A DNA stretch of 64,000 nt, taken from contig JAHLKD010000001.1 of assembly GCA_025526935.1 (NCBI GenBank), positions 744,001-808,000 on the forward strand, read 5' to 3'. Both the position numbers and the translations under genes were made by a program. Shown piece by piece: positions 10,691 to 20,448 of the stretch. The first letter of the stretch is position 1; the number at the start of each line of letters is the position of its first letter. The notes beneath the pieces are model-generated. The model made no database searches, was not told where the DNA came from, and worked only from the letters and a program-made list of their open reading frames with translations. Source of the stretch: Cladochytrium replicatum (lineage: Eukaryota; Chytridiomycota; Chytridiomycetes; Cladochytriales; Cladochytriaceae).

Positions 10691-13297
10691 TTGCGTGAAC
10701 CTGCTGTCTTTCAAGCAATGGAGGATGTGGGACATTTGTTTTTTGATCCCACCCTTGCTGATGTCAATGCTGCACTCAGTCCAATTTTAGAAGCTCCCGC
10801 CTTTGCCCAAATGTCTGTGGATGTTGCACAGGGATGTATTGACTCTGCATTGGATATTATTTTGTCCTTTGTTACTTCATGTGCTGCTTGTGTCATTGGA
10901 CCCCCCAGTTTAGTTCGCCGTCGCCCTGCCCTGCCATTGTTGCCGCCGCATTTAGTGGCCTTGCGACGGAGCTACTTACTTGCTCATAAGCACTATTTAG
11001 CTGTTTCTTCCTGTGATGATCCTGATCCTGGTTTAGTTGAGTATTGCCGCTTGGAGCGTGACCGGCTATCGCGTGAGCGTGTCAAAGCTTTTCGTACTTG
11101 GTCTCTTTCTCAGCGAGCTCGAGAGGCTTCTGGCGACAATATGTTTAGTTCTTCTCCTAGTTCTTTAACCGAGGTTAGCAAAGTTCTTTCCACCGCGCGT
11201 AGGTGTCATCAACGGCGCTCAGCTGCAAGTGGTTTATTGTCTGATCCTGCCTCTTTATCTCATTATCGCAATCACTTTGCCTCCGTTTATCAGACTCAGT
11301 TTGCACAATCCTCTGCCAGTGCAGAACACGTTCGTCTACATGCGCTGAATGATTCTGTGTCAGTTAGTGTTAGTGACTTTGTTTGTGCTATTCGTTCTTC
11401 CCCAAACAACTCTGCTCCTGGCCCAAACCATATTCCAGCTGAGTTATTTAAGCCGTTAGCTTCTGATGTTGCTATCCTTTTTGTTCAACTTTCAAACGCT
11501 ATTTTCCGTTCAGGTTTGTCGCCCTCTGCCTGGAATGCTGGCTTGTTGTTACCTGTTTGGAAGAATAAGGGCTCCATTGGTGATATTAGTCAGTACCGCC
11601 CCATTACTTTAACCAATGTTGATAGAAAAATCTTTGAGCGTACCCTGCTTCCTATGCTTGTAGCTCATGTTGGTAAACTTGATCCCGCCCAAGCTGGTTT
11701 CCAGGCCAATCGTTCAGGTGTTGAGTGTGTTTTTGCATTAGATGCTACCCTTCGACGGGCTTCCCGCACTGCTCTGCCTTATTGTGTTACTTTCTTAGAT
11801 ATTAAAGCAGCGTATGATACTGTGCATAGGCCTCTTTTGTGGGAACGTCTTCGTCAATTTCCCAGAATTCCAAACCGTTTGATCTCTGTTTTGATGAGTA
11901 TGTTTGATCGTTGTTCTTCTCAGGTTGTTATAGAGAATCGTTCTTCTGATTTGTTTTCGCTTCCACGAGGTCTTTTTCAAGGTTCTGTTTTGTCTCCGTT
12001 CTTGTACTCAGTTTTCATCAATCCTTTAGCACAGCTCCTTCGTCGTGAATCTTCTCATCTTGCTAGGTTTTCTTATAACACTCCTGTTTTCAATTCGTTG
12101 TTTTTTGCTGATGACATAGCTTTGTTTTCTGCCACCCCTGAGCAAGCCCAACGTGCATTGAAAATTTGTGAAGATTTTGCTTTAGCTTCTCATTTTGTGT
12201 TTTCACCTTCAAAGTGTGCTGTGTTATCTTCTCAACGGTTACCCACCCCCTTGAAGCTTCATGGCTCTGCCCTCCCTGTCAAGGTTTCATTTAGATACCT
12301 TGGTCACTATTTTACTATTGCAGGGTTTGATCTTGCTGCAACTATTGATCATCGCTTAGAGAAAGCTCGTGCCTCATTGTATCTTTTTGCACCTTATGTC
12401 TCGTACTTTGGTGGGTCTGCTCCTCGTGTTGCCAGGTTGTTGTTTTTGTCTTTTATTAGACCTTCACTTGAGTTTGGTTTAGCACTTATTCGGCCTTCCA
12501 CTGCTCAGCTTCAGGTACTCGAGCGTTTTTGTTATCATGCACTGTGTCGTCTGTTTTCGATAGCCCATACCACTTCGCGTGTTGGTTTGTTGCTGTTAGC
12601 GCAAATTCCTACTTTTGAGTTCAGGCTGAAGTACCTTCAGGCACGTATGTTTGCTCGCTGGTCTAGTGATTCCAGCCCTCTGTTACCAGCTGCTGTGTTG
12701 CAATTCTATCGGTCATCTCCAGTCGGTTATGGTTCATCTCCTTATTTTTCCGCTTGTCACAATGATCTCATTGTTCCTATGCCTGTTGTGCTCCCACTTC
12801 ATCCGTTGATGTTGCATTTTCAGTCTTTAGCTGTTGCGCATAATGGACCAATTGCAGTTTCGTTTGCCCCTGTCCGCAATTTGAAACTTCGCCACCCTTT
12901 GTTGCTACCCCCACACCAACATCTCCCAACAGTATGTCTTCGTTTGTTCCTGCTATATCGGCTTGGCCGCCTGTTTCCAAACCCCCGACCTTATTGTAGG
13001 AACTGTCATGATGCCCCTGAAGTGTCGCGTGCCCATGTCTCTGTGTGTCTACATTTGCGTGCTAGTTTGTCTGCTAGTTTTGATTTAGGCCCGCCTGACG
13101 ATCCCCGCCTACCTCTTGACATTGCAATTGATATGCTTTCACCACGGCCTTTTTATCCTTCCCCTGCTTTTTCCCAGTGGGTTCTTGTTCTTCGTGCACT
13201 TAACCGCATTTGGTCAAACTGTCTTGGTTATGAGTTAGTTTTGTCTCCAGCTCCTGATTGTATCTTGTCTGCTTTTGTTGATTTGGATATGCCTTAG
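10691..13297 (+). pseudogene. LINE copy 1 reverse transcriptase and C-terminal domain
   Basis: A long uninterrupted 868-codon frame. Fingers/palm motifs are in order: SAPGPNHIPAELF, WKNKGSIGDISQYRPITLTN, FLDIKAAYDTVHR, RGLFQGSVLSPFLYSVFIN, then the FFADDIALF active site (about 12103). The thumb and a long C-terminal region follow, ending with a C-x2-C-x9-H-x3-C motif (about 12999-13050) typical of L1/Tad-type ORF2. It lacks its own start because it is the 3' part of ORF2. Confidence 0.9.
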
Positions 13298-13312
13298 TGT
13301 TTTGAAACATTT

Positions 13313-13763
13313 TACTTTTCCTACGGCTCGCACGGCTCCCCATGTGCTGCCAATTTACGTGTATTTTTACACTTGTATTTGGATTTTGCACCAGCGGGTG
13401 ATATGTATTGGTTGGACAATAAATACATATTATGAAGTTCAAAAAAAAAAAAAAGTACGTTAAAAAAAAAAAAGAAAAGTACGGCTCGCACGGCTCCCCA
13501 TGTGCTACCAATTTACGTGTATTTTTACACTTGTATTTGGATTTTGCACCAGCGGGTGATATGTATTGGTTGGACAATAAATACATATTATGAAGTTCAA
13601 AAAAAAAAAAAAAAGGTAGCTTTGTTGCTTTTCCTCATCATGCGCGCGCTTCCCTATGTGCTGGTCCATGACCATCTTGTAAGGCACTTTGGGTGTTGTT
13701 TTTTGTTATGCACTCTGTGCAAAATAAATAATAATATTGTTAAAAAAAAAAAAAAAAAAAAAA
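13313..13763 (+). repeat. Three stacked LINE 3' tails
   Basis: Tail 1 (13313-13454) is the 3' UTR of LINE copy 1. Tail 2 (13480-13614) repeats the same roughly 120 bp almost exactly (TACGGCTCGCACGGCTCCCC to TGAAGTTC plus A-run). Tail 3 (13615-13763) is a different 3' end (AATAAATAATAATATTG, then A-run). Each A-run is followed by GTAC or GTAG: AGTACG, AGTACG, GGTAGC, GGTACC. They look like 5'-truncated insertions placed one after another at tail junctions. Confidence 0.8.
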
Positions 13764-13774
13764 GGTACCTCTGA

Positions 13775-13776
<2 letters not shown>

Positions 13777-13816
<40 letters not shown>
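13777..13816. repeat. (TC)n microsatellite at second LINE 5' end
   Basis: 40 bp of TC ending 8 bp before the second LINE's first ATG, matching the arrangement at 8422-8515. Confidence 0.9.
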
Positions 13817-13819
<3 letters not shown>

Positions 13820-13824
13820 AATCA

Positions 13825-14766
13825 ATGCCGCCTCCCAGCGCTCCGCCTGCGCAGCCGCCTGACGCGCCGCATGCCGCGCCACCCGCCGCGCCGCCCGCCG
13901 CACCCCCCTCAAAAATTTTCATCGCTTCTGGCCGTGCTCGCTCCCGTGCTCCCTCTGTGTCCCACCCTCGCGCCCCTCAGGAAAACATTCCTGACTCTCA
14001 GCCCAGCAACTTTGATGGAGAAAATTTTCTGTGGGCAGATGAAGTGAATTCTCCTCGCAAATCACGTGACCGCCGATCACGTGACCAAGCGTCATCCACT
14101 TCAGAACCGCCTCGAATTAGAGGAAGATCCCCCGCAAGTGTCGTTGATGTTCACATGAATGATACAGTCGAAATGTCACTTACCCTTGCTGATGCTGATC
14201 CCAAAGGGAAACGTCGAGCATCAAAATCACCCCCGACTCGCCGACCTGCCTCTCGTGCCAGGGTCGAGAAGAATGCCTCTGCAGCTGATCATGCTACCTC
14301 TCCCTTGCCTACTCCTCGTGACCGATTCTTGGATGCTCTGCATATGCTGGCCCCTGCTCAAACTTCTGGATCTCATCCATTAGTGATGTCTGCTTTCACT
14401 CGTGCAATGCAATTTCTCCCAGTATTGGAACCAGAGACTGAGGCTGCCTTCTTTGCTGCATTGACTATTGCTGTAGTTCCGTTGGTTGAAACTATCAGCT
14501 GCCCTCCTGCTGCTGTCTCTGCCGTGCCTTCCTATGCTCAAGTTGCGAGTGCTAGCCGACCGCCACCTGCCCCTGCTACTCGCAATCCTGGGCCTTTCAG
14601 CACTGCAAAATTTGCCTCTCGTGCATCAAATGCTATTGTTCGTATTGAAGCTGCCGAAGCAGATGCTCAACCCGCCCTTTATCGCTCAGTGGTTGCTGGA
14701 GTGGACCCCCTATCTCGCAGATCACTACGGCCACCCAGATTGGTGATTGATTACCCGGCTGAGTAA
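13825..14766 (+). CDS. LINE copy 2 ORF1 (intact 5' part)
   Basis: 313 codons, open from ATG to TAA. Pro/Ala-rich start, then PRIRGRSPASVVDVHMNDTVE, a basic Ser/Arg stretch, and a central helical region (PRDRFLDALHMLAP to ETEAAFFAALTIAVVPLVE). It ends in SYAQVASASRPPPAPATR and PPRLVIDYPAE. Copy 1 shares the start and parts of the tail but little of the middle, so ORF1 evolves fast or recombines. Decayed ORF1 sequence continues past the stop to 15243 (QVAVAKAVHKRFAHLL), so the TAA at 14764-14766 is probably a mutation. Confidence 0.6.
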   Translation: MPPPSAPPAQPPDAPHAAPPAAPPAAPPSKIFIASGRARSRAPSVSHPRAPQENIPDSQPSNFDGENFLWADEVNSPRKSRDRRSRDQASSTSEPPRIRGRSPASVVDVHMNDTVEMSLTLADADPKGKRRASKSPPTRRPASRARVEKNASAADHATSPLPTPRDRFLDALHMLAPAQTSGSHPLVMSAFTRAMQFLPVLEPETEAAFFAALTIAVVPLVETISCPPAAVSAVPSYAQVASASRPPPAPATRNPGPFSTAKFASRASNAIVRIEAAEADAQPALYRSVVAGVDPLSRRSLRPPRLVIDYPAE

Positions 14767-15242
14767 CCAATTTTGATCAATCCTCCTCAGCCTGTTTGTG
14801 ATCGTGCTGCTGGTTTTGCTACTGTGAGGTTTAAGGAAATTAGTCATCAGCCACTTAATCAGCTCCGCACTCTGATTAAATGAATTTCTGGAAACCCTCA
14901 ATTTTCCCGTGACATTCTCCATATTAGTTTTATTGGGCGTAACACTGCTGAGTTTATTTGTAGTTCTGACTGTGCTGACAAGCTCCGCAAGGACATTTTT
15001 ACAGGTGATGAGGTGCCCGTTGATGTTTTTGACCCTGGGCGGCTTTGTTCTGGGTCGGTTCAATCACTTGAGCAACGTCAAGTTGCTGTAGCAAAGGCTG
15101 TTCACAAAAGATTTGCTCACCTCTTGCGAATTACTCATGATCCTGCAGTTTTTCATTATCTTCGTTCTAATCTTCCTGCAGACTTTGAAGCTTCTGTTTC
15201 TTTAGCCCGTTCTTCGCGTTCTGAACCTACATCTCGCAATTA

Positions 15243-17343
15243 ATGTGGACTTTTTGTTCTGGAACCTTCAACTGTAGAGGTTTGCCTCTGGATTTTTCAG
15301 ATTTACTTGCTTGGCTTGTTACTCATCAGCTTGATTTTTTAGTTTCAACAGAAACTCATCAGTTAACTTTAGACAGTGTTTCTTCAGAGTATTTGTTGTT
15401 TGATTCTCGTCCTCCACCAGACGCTCCTTTGGCATCTGGTCTTGCACTTCTTATTAACCCGCATCGTTGCAGTACTTATCAATTTAGGTTGATTGCATCA
15501 GTTCCTTCTGGGTTTGGTTTGTGGTTTAGGTTTCATCAGGTCGTGATTGGTGGATTTTATTTTCCCCCACGTTGGACTGCGGAAGACTGTTTGGGTGCAT
15601 TATCTGATTTTCCTCAATTTGTTTTGAATTCGGATACACCAGTAGTTTTGATGGGCTCTAAGATCACATAGGTGTAAGACAAAGCAAAATTTTTTTGATG
15701 ACCCTAGTTCTTCATCAGCGCCGTCTCTTCTGAAACATGTGTCTCATGCTCGTCGCTGTGCTAACTTCATACTTCAGCTAATGGTTTAGATTTTGATCCT
15801 CAGTCGTTAGCCAAATATGCTGATCATTTTGCTAGTGTCTACAATGCTCAGGCTGCTGACCCGGTTTCACATTAAATTGTTCTGTGTGACTTTCAGCTGC
15901 CATTGGATGTTGAAGCTTTTGTTCTAGCTATTAGGGACTGCCCTTTGCTGCCCCATGATTGTCTGCCTGCAGAACTTTATCGCACAATTTCAGCTATTCT
16001 TGCTCCATTGTTCTTGCAGCTTTCTCAGTCCATTTTTCGCAGTAGTCTTACACCCACTTCATGGAATCTTGGGCTTTTGCACGCAGTTTGCAAGCAACGT
16101 GGTACCCTTGGTGACATTACTAATTATCGCCCCATTACTCTTTTGTGTGTTGCCTGAAAAAATTTTGAGCGAGCTTTGTTGCCACATCTTTATTCTGCTA
16201 TCACGTCTCAACGCCCACTTGATGCTGCCCCCCCTCGGGAATGGAATGTGCTTTTGGTCTTCAGGCATGTATCTCCCTTGTGTCTAATGCCAAGGTTCCT
16301 TGGGTTGCTGGTTTTTTAGATATTCAAGCAGCTTATGACACCACAAATCGTGCAATTCTTTGGCTGAGCTTCTTTGTAGCAGAGTACTGTTGCAATTTGT
16401 TTTTGTTTTGAAGGCTGTTTGATTTTTGTTCTTCCAGAGTGGTTGTTGCAAATTTCAAGGTTCTGTTCTCAGTCCACTTCTCTGTATCACTTTTCTTGAT
16501 CCTCTACCTGGGCTCCTCCAACCATTTGCCCCTCCTATAATCCTGCCAAACCACAATATAATTCTTTTTTATTTGCACTTTGTTTACACTTACTTTGGAT
16601 GCTATGCAGGTTCTTCTCTCTTTGTGAACAGTTTGCCCAAGCTTGTGGTTTTTCTTTTGCTCCTTTGAAGTCTGTAATTCTCACAAGAATACCCATCCGT
16701 GCTAATTCGCCTTTGCTCCTTCATGGTCGAACCCTGCCTGTCAAGCCTTCATTTCGTTGTTGCTTTTTCGGAGATACTTCATTTGATGTTTCACTGACTG
16801 TTTCCCATCGACTTGCTAAAGCGCGTGCAGCTTCTTTTGCTTTGTTTTCTTTTTCAAGGATGTTTTGGTTCTCATTCTCTGGTTGTGGTTTGTCATTTGT
16901 TTTTGTCTTTGATTCGACCTACGCTTGAATTTGGTTTATATGTTATTATTCCCTCTGTTTCTGTTTGCAAACCAGTTTGGACTTTTATTCACCAATGGTT
17001 GTGCCAATTTCTTTGCCTTTCATTTTCCACTTCAATTGCTGGGGTTTTGCTGTTTTTTAAGTTTCCTGACCTTCAGTTTCGGCTTCAATATGTGCAGTTT
17101 CAGATGTTTCGGCGTTGGTTGGATGATGATGCCCCCAATATGGTTCACTCTATGTTGTCATTCTTTCTTCACCAGGTAAGCATTTTCGTTGTTCTCCTGT
17201 TCCTTTCAACAATCCGTTCCTCTTCCCGGCTGCAAATGTTGTAGTTCCCAAACCCTCTGATGTTATTGCAAATCACTTTCACCAATTAGCCTCATCTGCC
17301 TATGGTTCTATAGCTGCTAACTTTGCTCCCATTGCATCAGCTA
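15243..17343 (+). pseudogene. LINE copy 2 ORF2 remains
   Basis: Starts at an ATG overlapping the ORF1 stop (TAATG). The first 142 codons are open and carry the endonuclease start (SGTFNCRGLPLD, FLVSTETHQ, IGGFYFPPRW). After 15671 it breaks into pieces: CPLLPHDCLPAELYRT with GTLGDITNYRPITLL (RT motifs), FLDIQAAYDT spread over frames, and thumb remnants. The FADD catalytic motif is not recognisable in any frame, so the RT is dead. Confidence 0.8.
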
Positions 17344-17512
17344 AGGTTCGGCGGGTCCGGGTCGGGTCCGGGTTTCAGTGGCGACCCGCACCAAACCCTT
17401 TGGGTCGGGTCGTGTTTGTCTGGGGACCCGCCGGGTCACTTACGAGTACAAAGGGAATACCCGGACCCGAAGTGGTTGAAACCCGTACCCGACCCTGACC
17501 CGCCGGGTTTTT
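17343..17512. repeat. GGGTC-rich module next to coiled-coil gene
   Basis: From AAGGTTCGGCGGGTCCGGGT to CCTGACCCGCCGGGTTT. It is dense with GGGTC on one strand in the left half and on the other strand (GACCC) in the right half. It interrupts LINE copy 2 on the left and leads through about 130 bp of flank to the 3' end of the coiled-coil gene. Such clustered pentamers look like the subterminal transposase-binding repeats of hAT-type DNA transposons (inference). Confidence 0.6.
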
Positions 17513-17641
17513 GGTGCCCAGGAGAGGATTGATTGAATTTTGAGTTAGACTACGGATATTTACATGAACACTTTGTGTCTGTGTGGACAGTGTGTATTTT
17601 AGAAACACTATCGTAAAAAGAAACAAAACTCCACTGAACAA

Positions 17642-19299
17642 TCACAAGTTGATAGGTGGAACAGCCCAAATCAGCTTCTGTATCTGGTTCATATCGTCAG
17701 AGTCCCATCCACCACTGGTTACGTCCTTCGCCAACCCAGTCCTGATGAACCGATCAATGTCGTCATTTGAAAGCATGAAATCCTTGGCTAAACCTGTCTT
17801 CCAAGGTTTCCAATTCACCTCAGGGAGCGTTATGGACGAAAGATGCCCGATGTATGCCGTCCAGAACCTTAGCAACTCAGAAGGATATGCATCCACTAAT
17901 GCCCTGAACATGCGATAGATAGTGGCAGACGTACTTAGCGAATTATTGTGCCATATCCAGTTTCCGAGCAAAATGTGCACCCTAAGAAGAGTAAGGCTGC
18001 TCCGAGCACTGCTACTTGAAGTTAATATTCGGCTTGAGAGGTCGTCTGATTCAACAAATATGGGCCGTAAAAACTCATTTCGGGAGAAGACTTTGTAGTT
18101 TACGTTGACGTACTTGATTGATGGTGGAAGAGACGGCAATTTAAGGTCATAAATAACCTCATTGATCTTATGCATCTGGAAGCAGATACCCTGGATGACC
18201 TCTTTCACCAAAAGGATAGCCGTATGACGGTGCTGCTGCAGGCTAAGCAATGCAAGGGAACTTGTTGGAGAACTGGTTCGATGTACCTTCGGAATTCTAC
18301 CAATCCCCTTGATAGCCGACGATATGCTTATTGGGCCGCCTGTTGATGTTGGCGCCGCAGGTGCTGCAGCTTCTGAATGACCAGCCTGTCGTTTCAGAGC
18401 AGCAAGCTCTCCGTCCAGGGCGGTCACACGTGATTTCCATTGTGAAATCTCCTGGGAAGTTGCCTGCTTCTCCCTTTCCATTGCAGCGGTGATCTCCCTG
18501 AATCTTGCTAGCTCTTTGTGCTCGCCGTGCTGAACCAATGCACCCGCCCTGCCCAATTCATCAATGAGAGCCTTCTCTTCTGCTGCGATGCAGGTCCTTC
18601 TCTCATTCATTGCCGTCTCTTCAAGATCTTTTGTCATGTTCAACAGTCGTTCTGACTGTTTGAGGACCTGTTTTGTCCTTTCACGGTCCTCATATGCTTG
18701 GAACTCGTCGCTTGGAACTCGTCAACCTTTGCAGTGACAGGCATTCCTCTGTAAATGCCGTACTTGTGTCCCTGCCGCCTGTAGTCCATAAATGTTGTTT
18801 CCTTCTGAAAGGAAGAGCTTTTCAAGCACTCCATACGATAGGCGTTTGCTGCTGTTATGAACTCCGTTCGTCCACTGCATTCATCGTGAATTTCGTTCAG
18901 GGCTTGACGAACTAGCTTGCTGTCAGAGTTAAGTCGGTCGATCAACCCTTGAAGAACAAATCTTGGGCCACATTCATCACGATTTGTTTGACAGTTGCTG
19001 ATGAAGTCCTCCGAGTCGTAGCTGTGGCTGCTTGCTTTGAATTTTCGATACCAAAGTCGTATGTCTGAAGCAGGACAGAGTCCGCCGATGAGCAAATAGT
19101 CAGCATCCCCTTTAGTACCACGTCTCGCCGGTTTCTTTGAAGGAGCTGTCGATTTGACATCAAGGCCAACTTCTGCTTCTTCCACTTCAGAACCCGATCC
19201 CAGAGATGTTTCAGGTGCAGTCACAGGTTCTGCACTTGATTCTCTTTCAGATGATGGTCTGGATTGTTTTAACGCTCGCTTCTTTGTAGTTCGAGGCAT
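17642..19299 (-). pseudogene. Unrecognised coiled-coil protein gene of a repeated element
   Basis: Two overlapping frames (19299-18640 and 18643-17642) that become one of about 545 codons if a 14-bp tandem duplication at 18696-18723 is discounted. The N-terminus is basic (PRTTKKRALKQSR) then acidic. A globular region follows (YLLIGGLCPASDIRLWYRKF, SNCQTNRDECGPRFVLQGLI). A Glu/Lys-rich coiled coil straddles the duplication (LNMTKDLEETAMNER, EREKQATSQEISQWKSRV). The helical C-terminal part runs from HRTSSPTSSLALLSLQQHRH to IQKLIWAVPPINL. No transposase, RT or nuclease motif is visible. A second truncated copy at 6640 shows that it is repetitive. Function unknown. Confidence 0.6.
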
Positions 19300-19440
19300 G
19301 GTGTTTGTACTGTTTGTCGTGGGAAGATACGGGCCCGGCGTTCTTAGCCGGAATGTTACAGGAATGTATGCTATAATACTTCCCTGACACTATAGTTTTC
19401 TACCCGATCTGAAAATAATAATAAGCTAGGGAAGAAACTG
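19300..19440. other. 5' flank of coiled-coil gene
   Basis: Short gene-free segment. No inverted copy of the GGGTC module is seen on this side, so the far end of the putative element is not located. Confidence 0.4.
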
Positions 19441-19684
19441 GCTAGTAACATTGATAGAGAGGATTCTGTCCAGGTGGACAGAATCTTATTGCTAGTAACA
19501 TTGATAGAGAGGTTAGTTGTATTGGGTAGAGATCACTGAAGTACCGTCAATGAGTTGAGAAAGTGTCCGGGTGGACAGAATCCTATTGCTAGTAGTATTT
19601 GTAGAGAGGTTAGCCGTACCTGATAGAGATTACTGAAGTACCGTCAATGAGTTGAGAAAGTGTCCGGGTGGACAGAATCTTATT
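19441..19684. repeat. 97-bp tandem repeat with internally deleted first unit
   Basis: Units start at 19441, 19491 and 19588 with GCTAGTARYATT and end GTGGACAGAATCYTATT. The first unit is 50 bp because its middle is deleted. The motif GTCCRGGTGGACAGAATC recurs at each unit end and contains the small palindrome GTCC-GGAC. Confidence 0.8.
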
Positions 19685-20448
19685 CTACCCAGACAGACAC
19701 AGTGACACTCAGTCAGACCCTAAAACCCGCCGATTCTTAGCATCTGCCCACCGTCATGCCCTAGCAATTGCTCCTCCATGCTTCCCTGTTTCGTTGATCT
19801 TGAGGTTTGGACAGTCATTGTTATATGTCTGGACACATTTTTTTTTTGACTCCGTCGATTTTTTGCATTCTCAAATCATGTGGAGGGGCTCTGTTAAGCC
19901 TCGTGTATCGTGTATCAATCACCCAATCATTTCCGCCATTATTTCTGATCTACTTGGTATTGAACATCATGATAGTTTAGGAATCAAAATCTGAAGATTG
20001 TCATAGATACAAGTACACAAATCCGGAAGCGATTGATCTAGTAGATAAGCTTTGCGGACTCGGCTATTACCGCGTTATATTATTGATGAGGATGCACTTT
20101 ACTACCAAAAGGACTATAAAATAAAAGCATAGAGTAGATCAACTTCGAGCGAAAAATCTTTAATGTATTCAAATGGCTTTCCACAGCACAGCTATGGCGA
20201 AACAGAAATAATAAAGAACGGCCACGAGCCAAATTGCTCGCTCGCCCGCACGCAATCACGGACCATAGGCGCATATAGCGAAACACGGAAGAAAAGGATG
20301 TTGCTAACAAAATCGACAGCAGGCCGAGGCTTTAGCCCACCGACTGCCGAGGACGGGCGTAATGCCCAGTCGGGCGGATACGGCCCAGATTGATTGTCCT
20401 TTGTGGTGAAAGAATTGAAGGTTGGTGTCGGTGTCCTAAATTCGCTCA
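19685..20448. other. No gene supported
   Basis: Contains a 108-codon plus frame starting just upstream (19668-19994) without domains, and otherwise nothing recognised. The far half may be the 3' UTR of the minus-strand gene that ends at 20449. Confidence 0.4.

Larger units (their letters stand above)
8422..13454 (+). mobile_element. Non-LTR retrotransposon (LINE), copy 1, near full length
   Basis: Layout: (TC)n, a Pro-rich ORF1, an apurinic endonuclease domain, a reverse transcriptase, a C-terminal Cys/His motif, a 140-bp 3' UTR with AATAAATAC and an A-tail at 13441. The endonuclease-RT order and the A-tail place it in the apurinic-endonuclease group of LINEs (L1/Tad-like). ORF2 is split by two frameshifts, at about 10225 (TTTTC stretch) and about 10665 (run of C), so the copy is inactive unless these are sequencing errors. 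Confidence 0.9.
13777..17343 (+). mobile_element. LINE copy 2, decayed, 3' truncated
   Basis: Same family as copy 1. The first codons (ATGCCGCCTCCCAGCGCTCC) are identical for the first 20 bases and the domain order is the same, but the body is strongly diverged with many stops. Similarity to the copy 1 region just downstream of the RT continues to about 17343 and then stops abruptly at AAGGTTCGGCGGGTCC, the start of a GGGTC module. The 3' third (Cys/His motif, UTR, tail) is missing. Confidence 0.85.

Noticed and set aside
11795-11980. Antisense frame inside the LINE RT
   Set aside because: Shadow of the RT coding frame; no features of its own.
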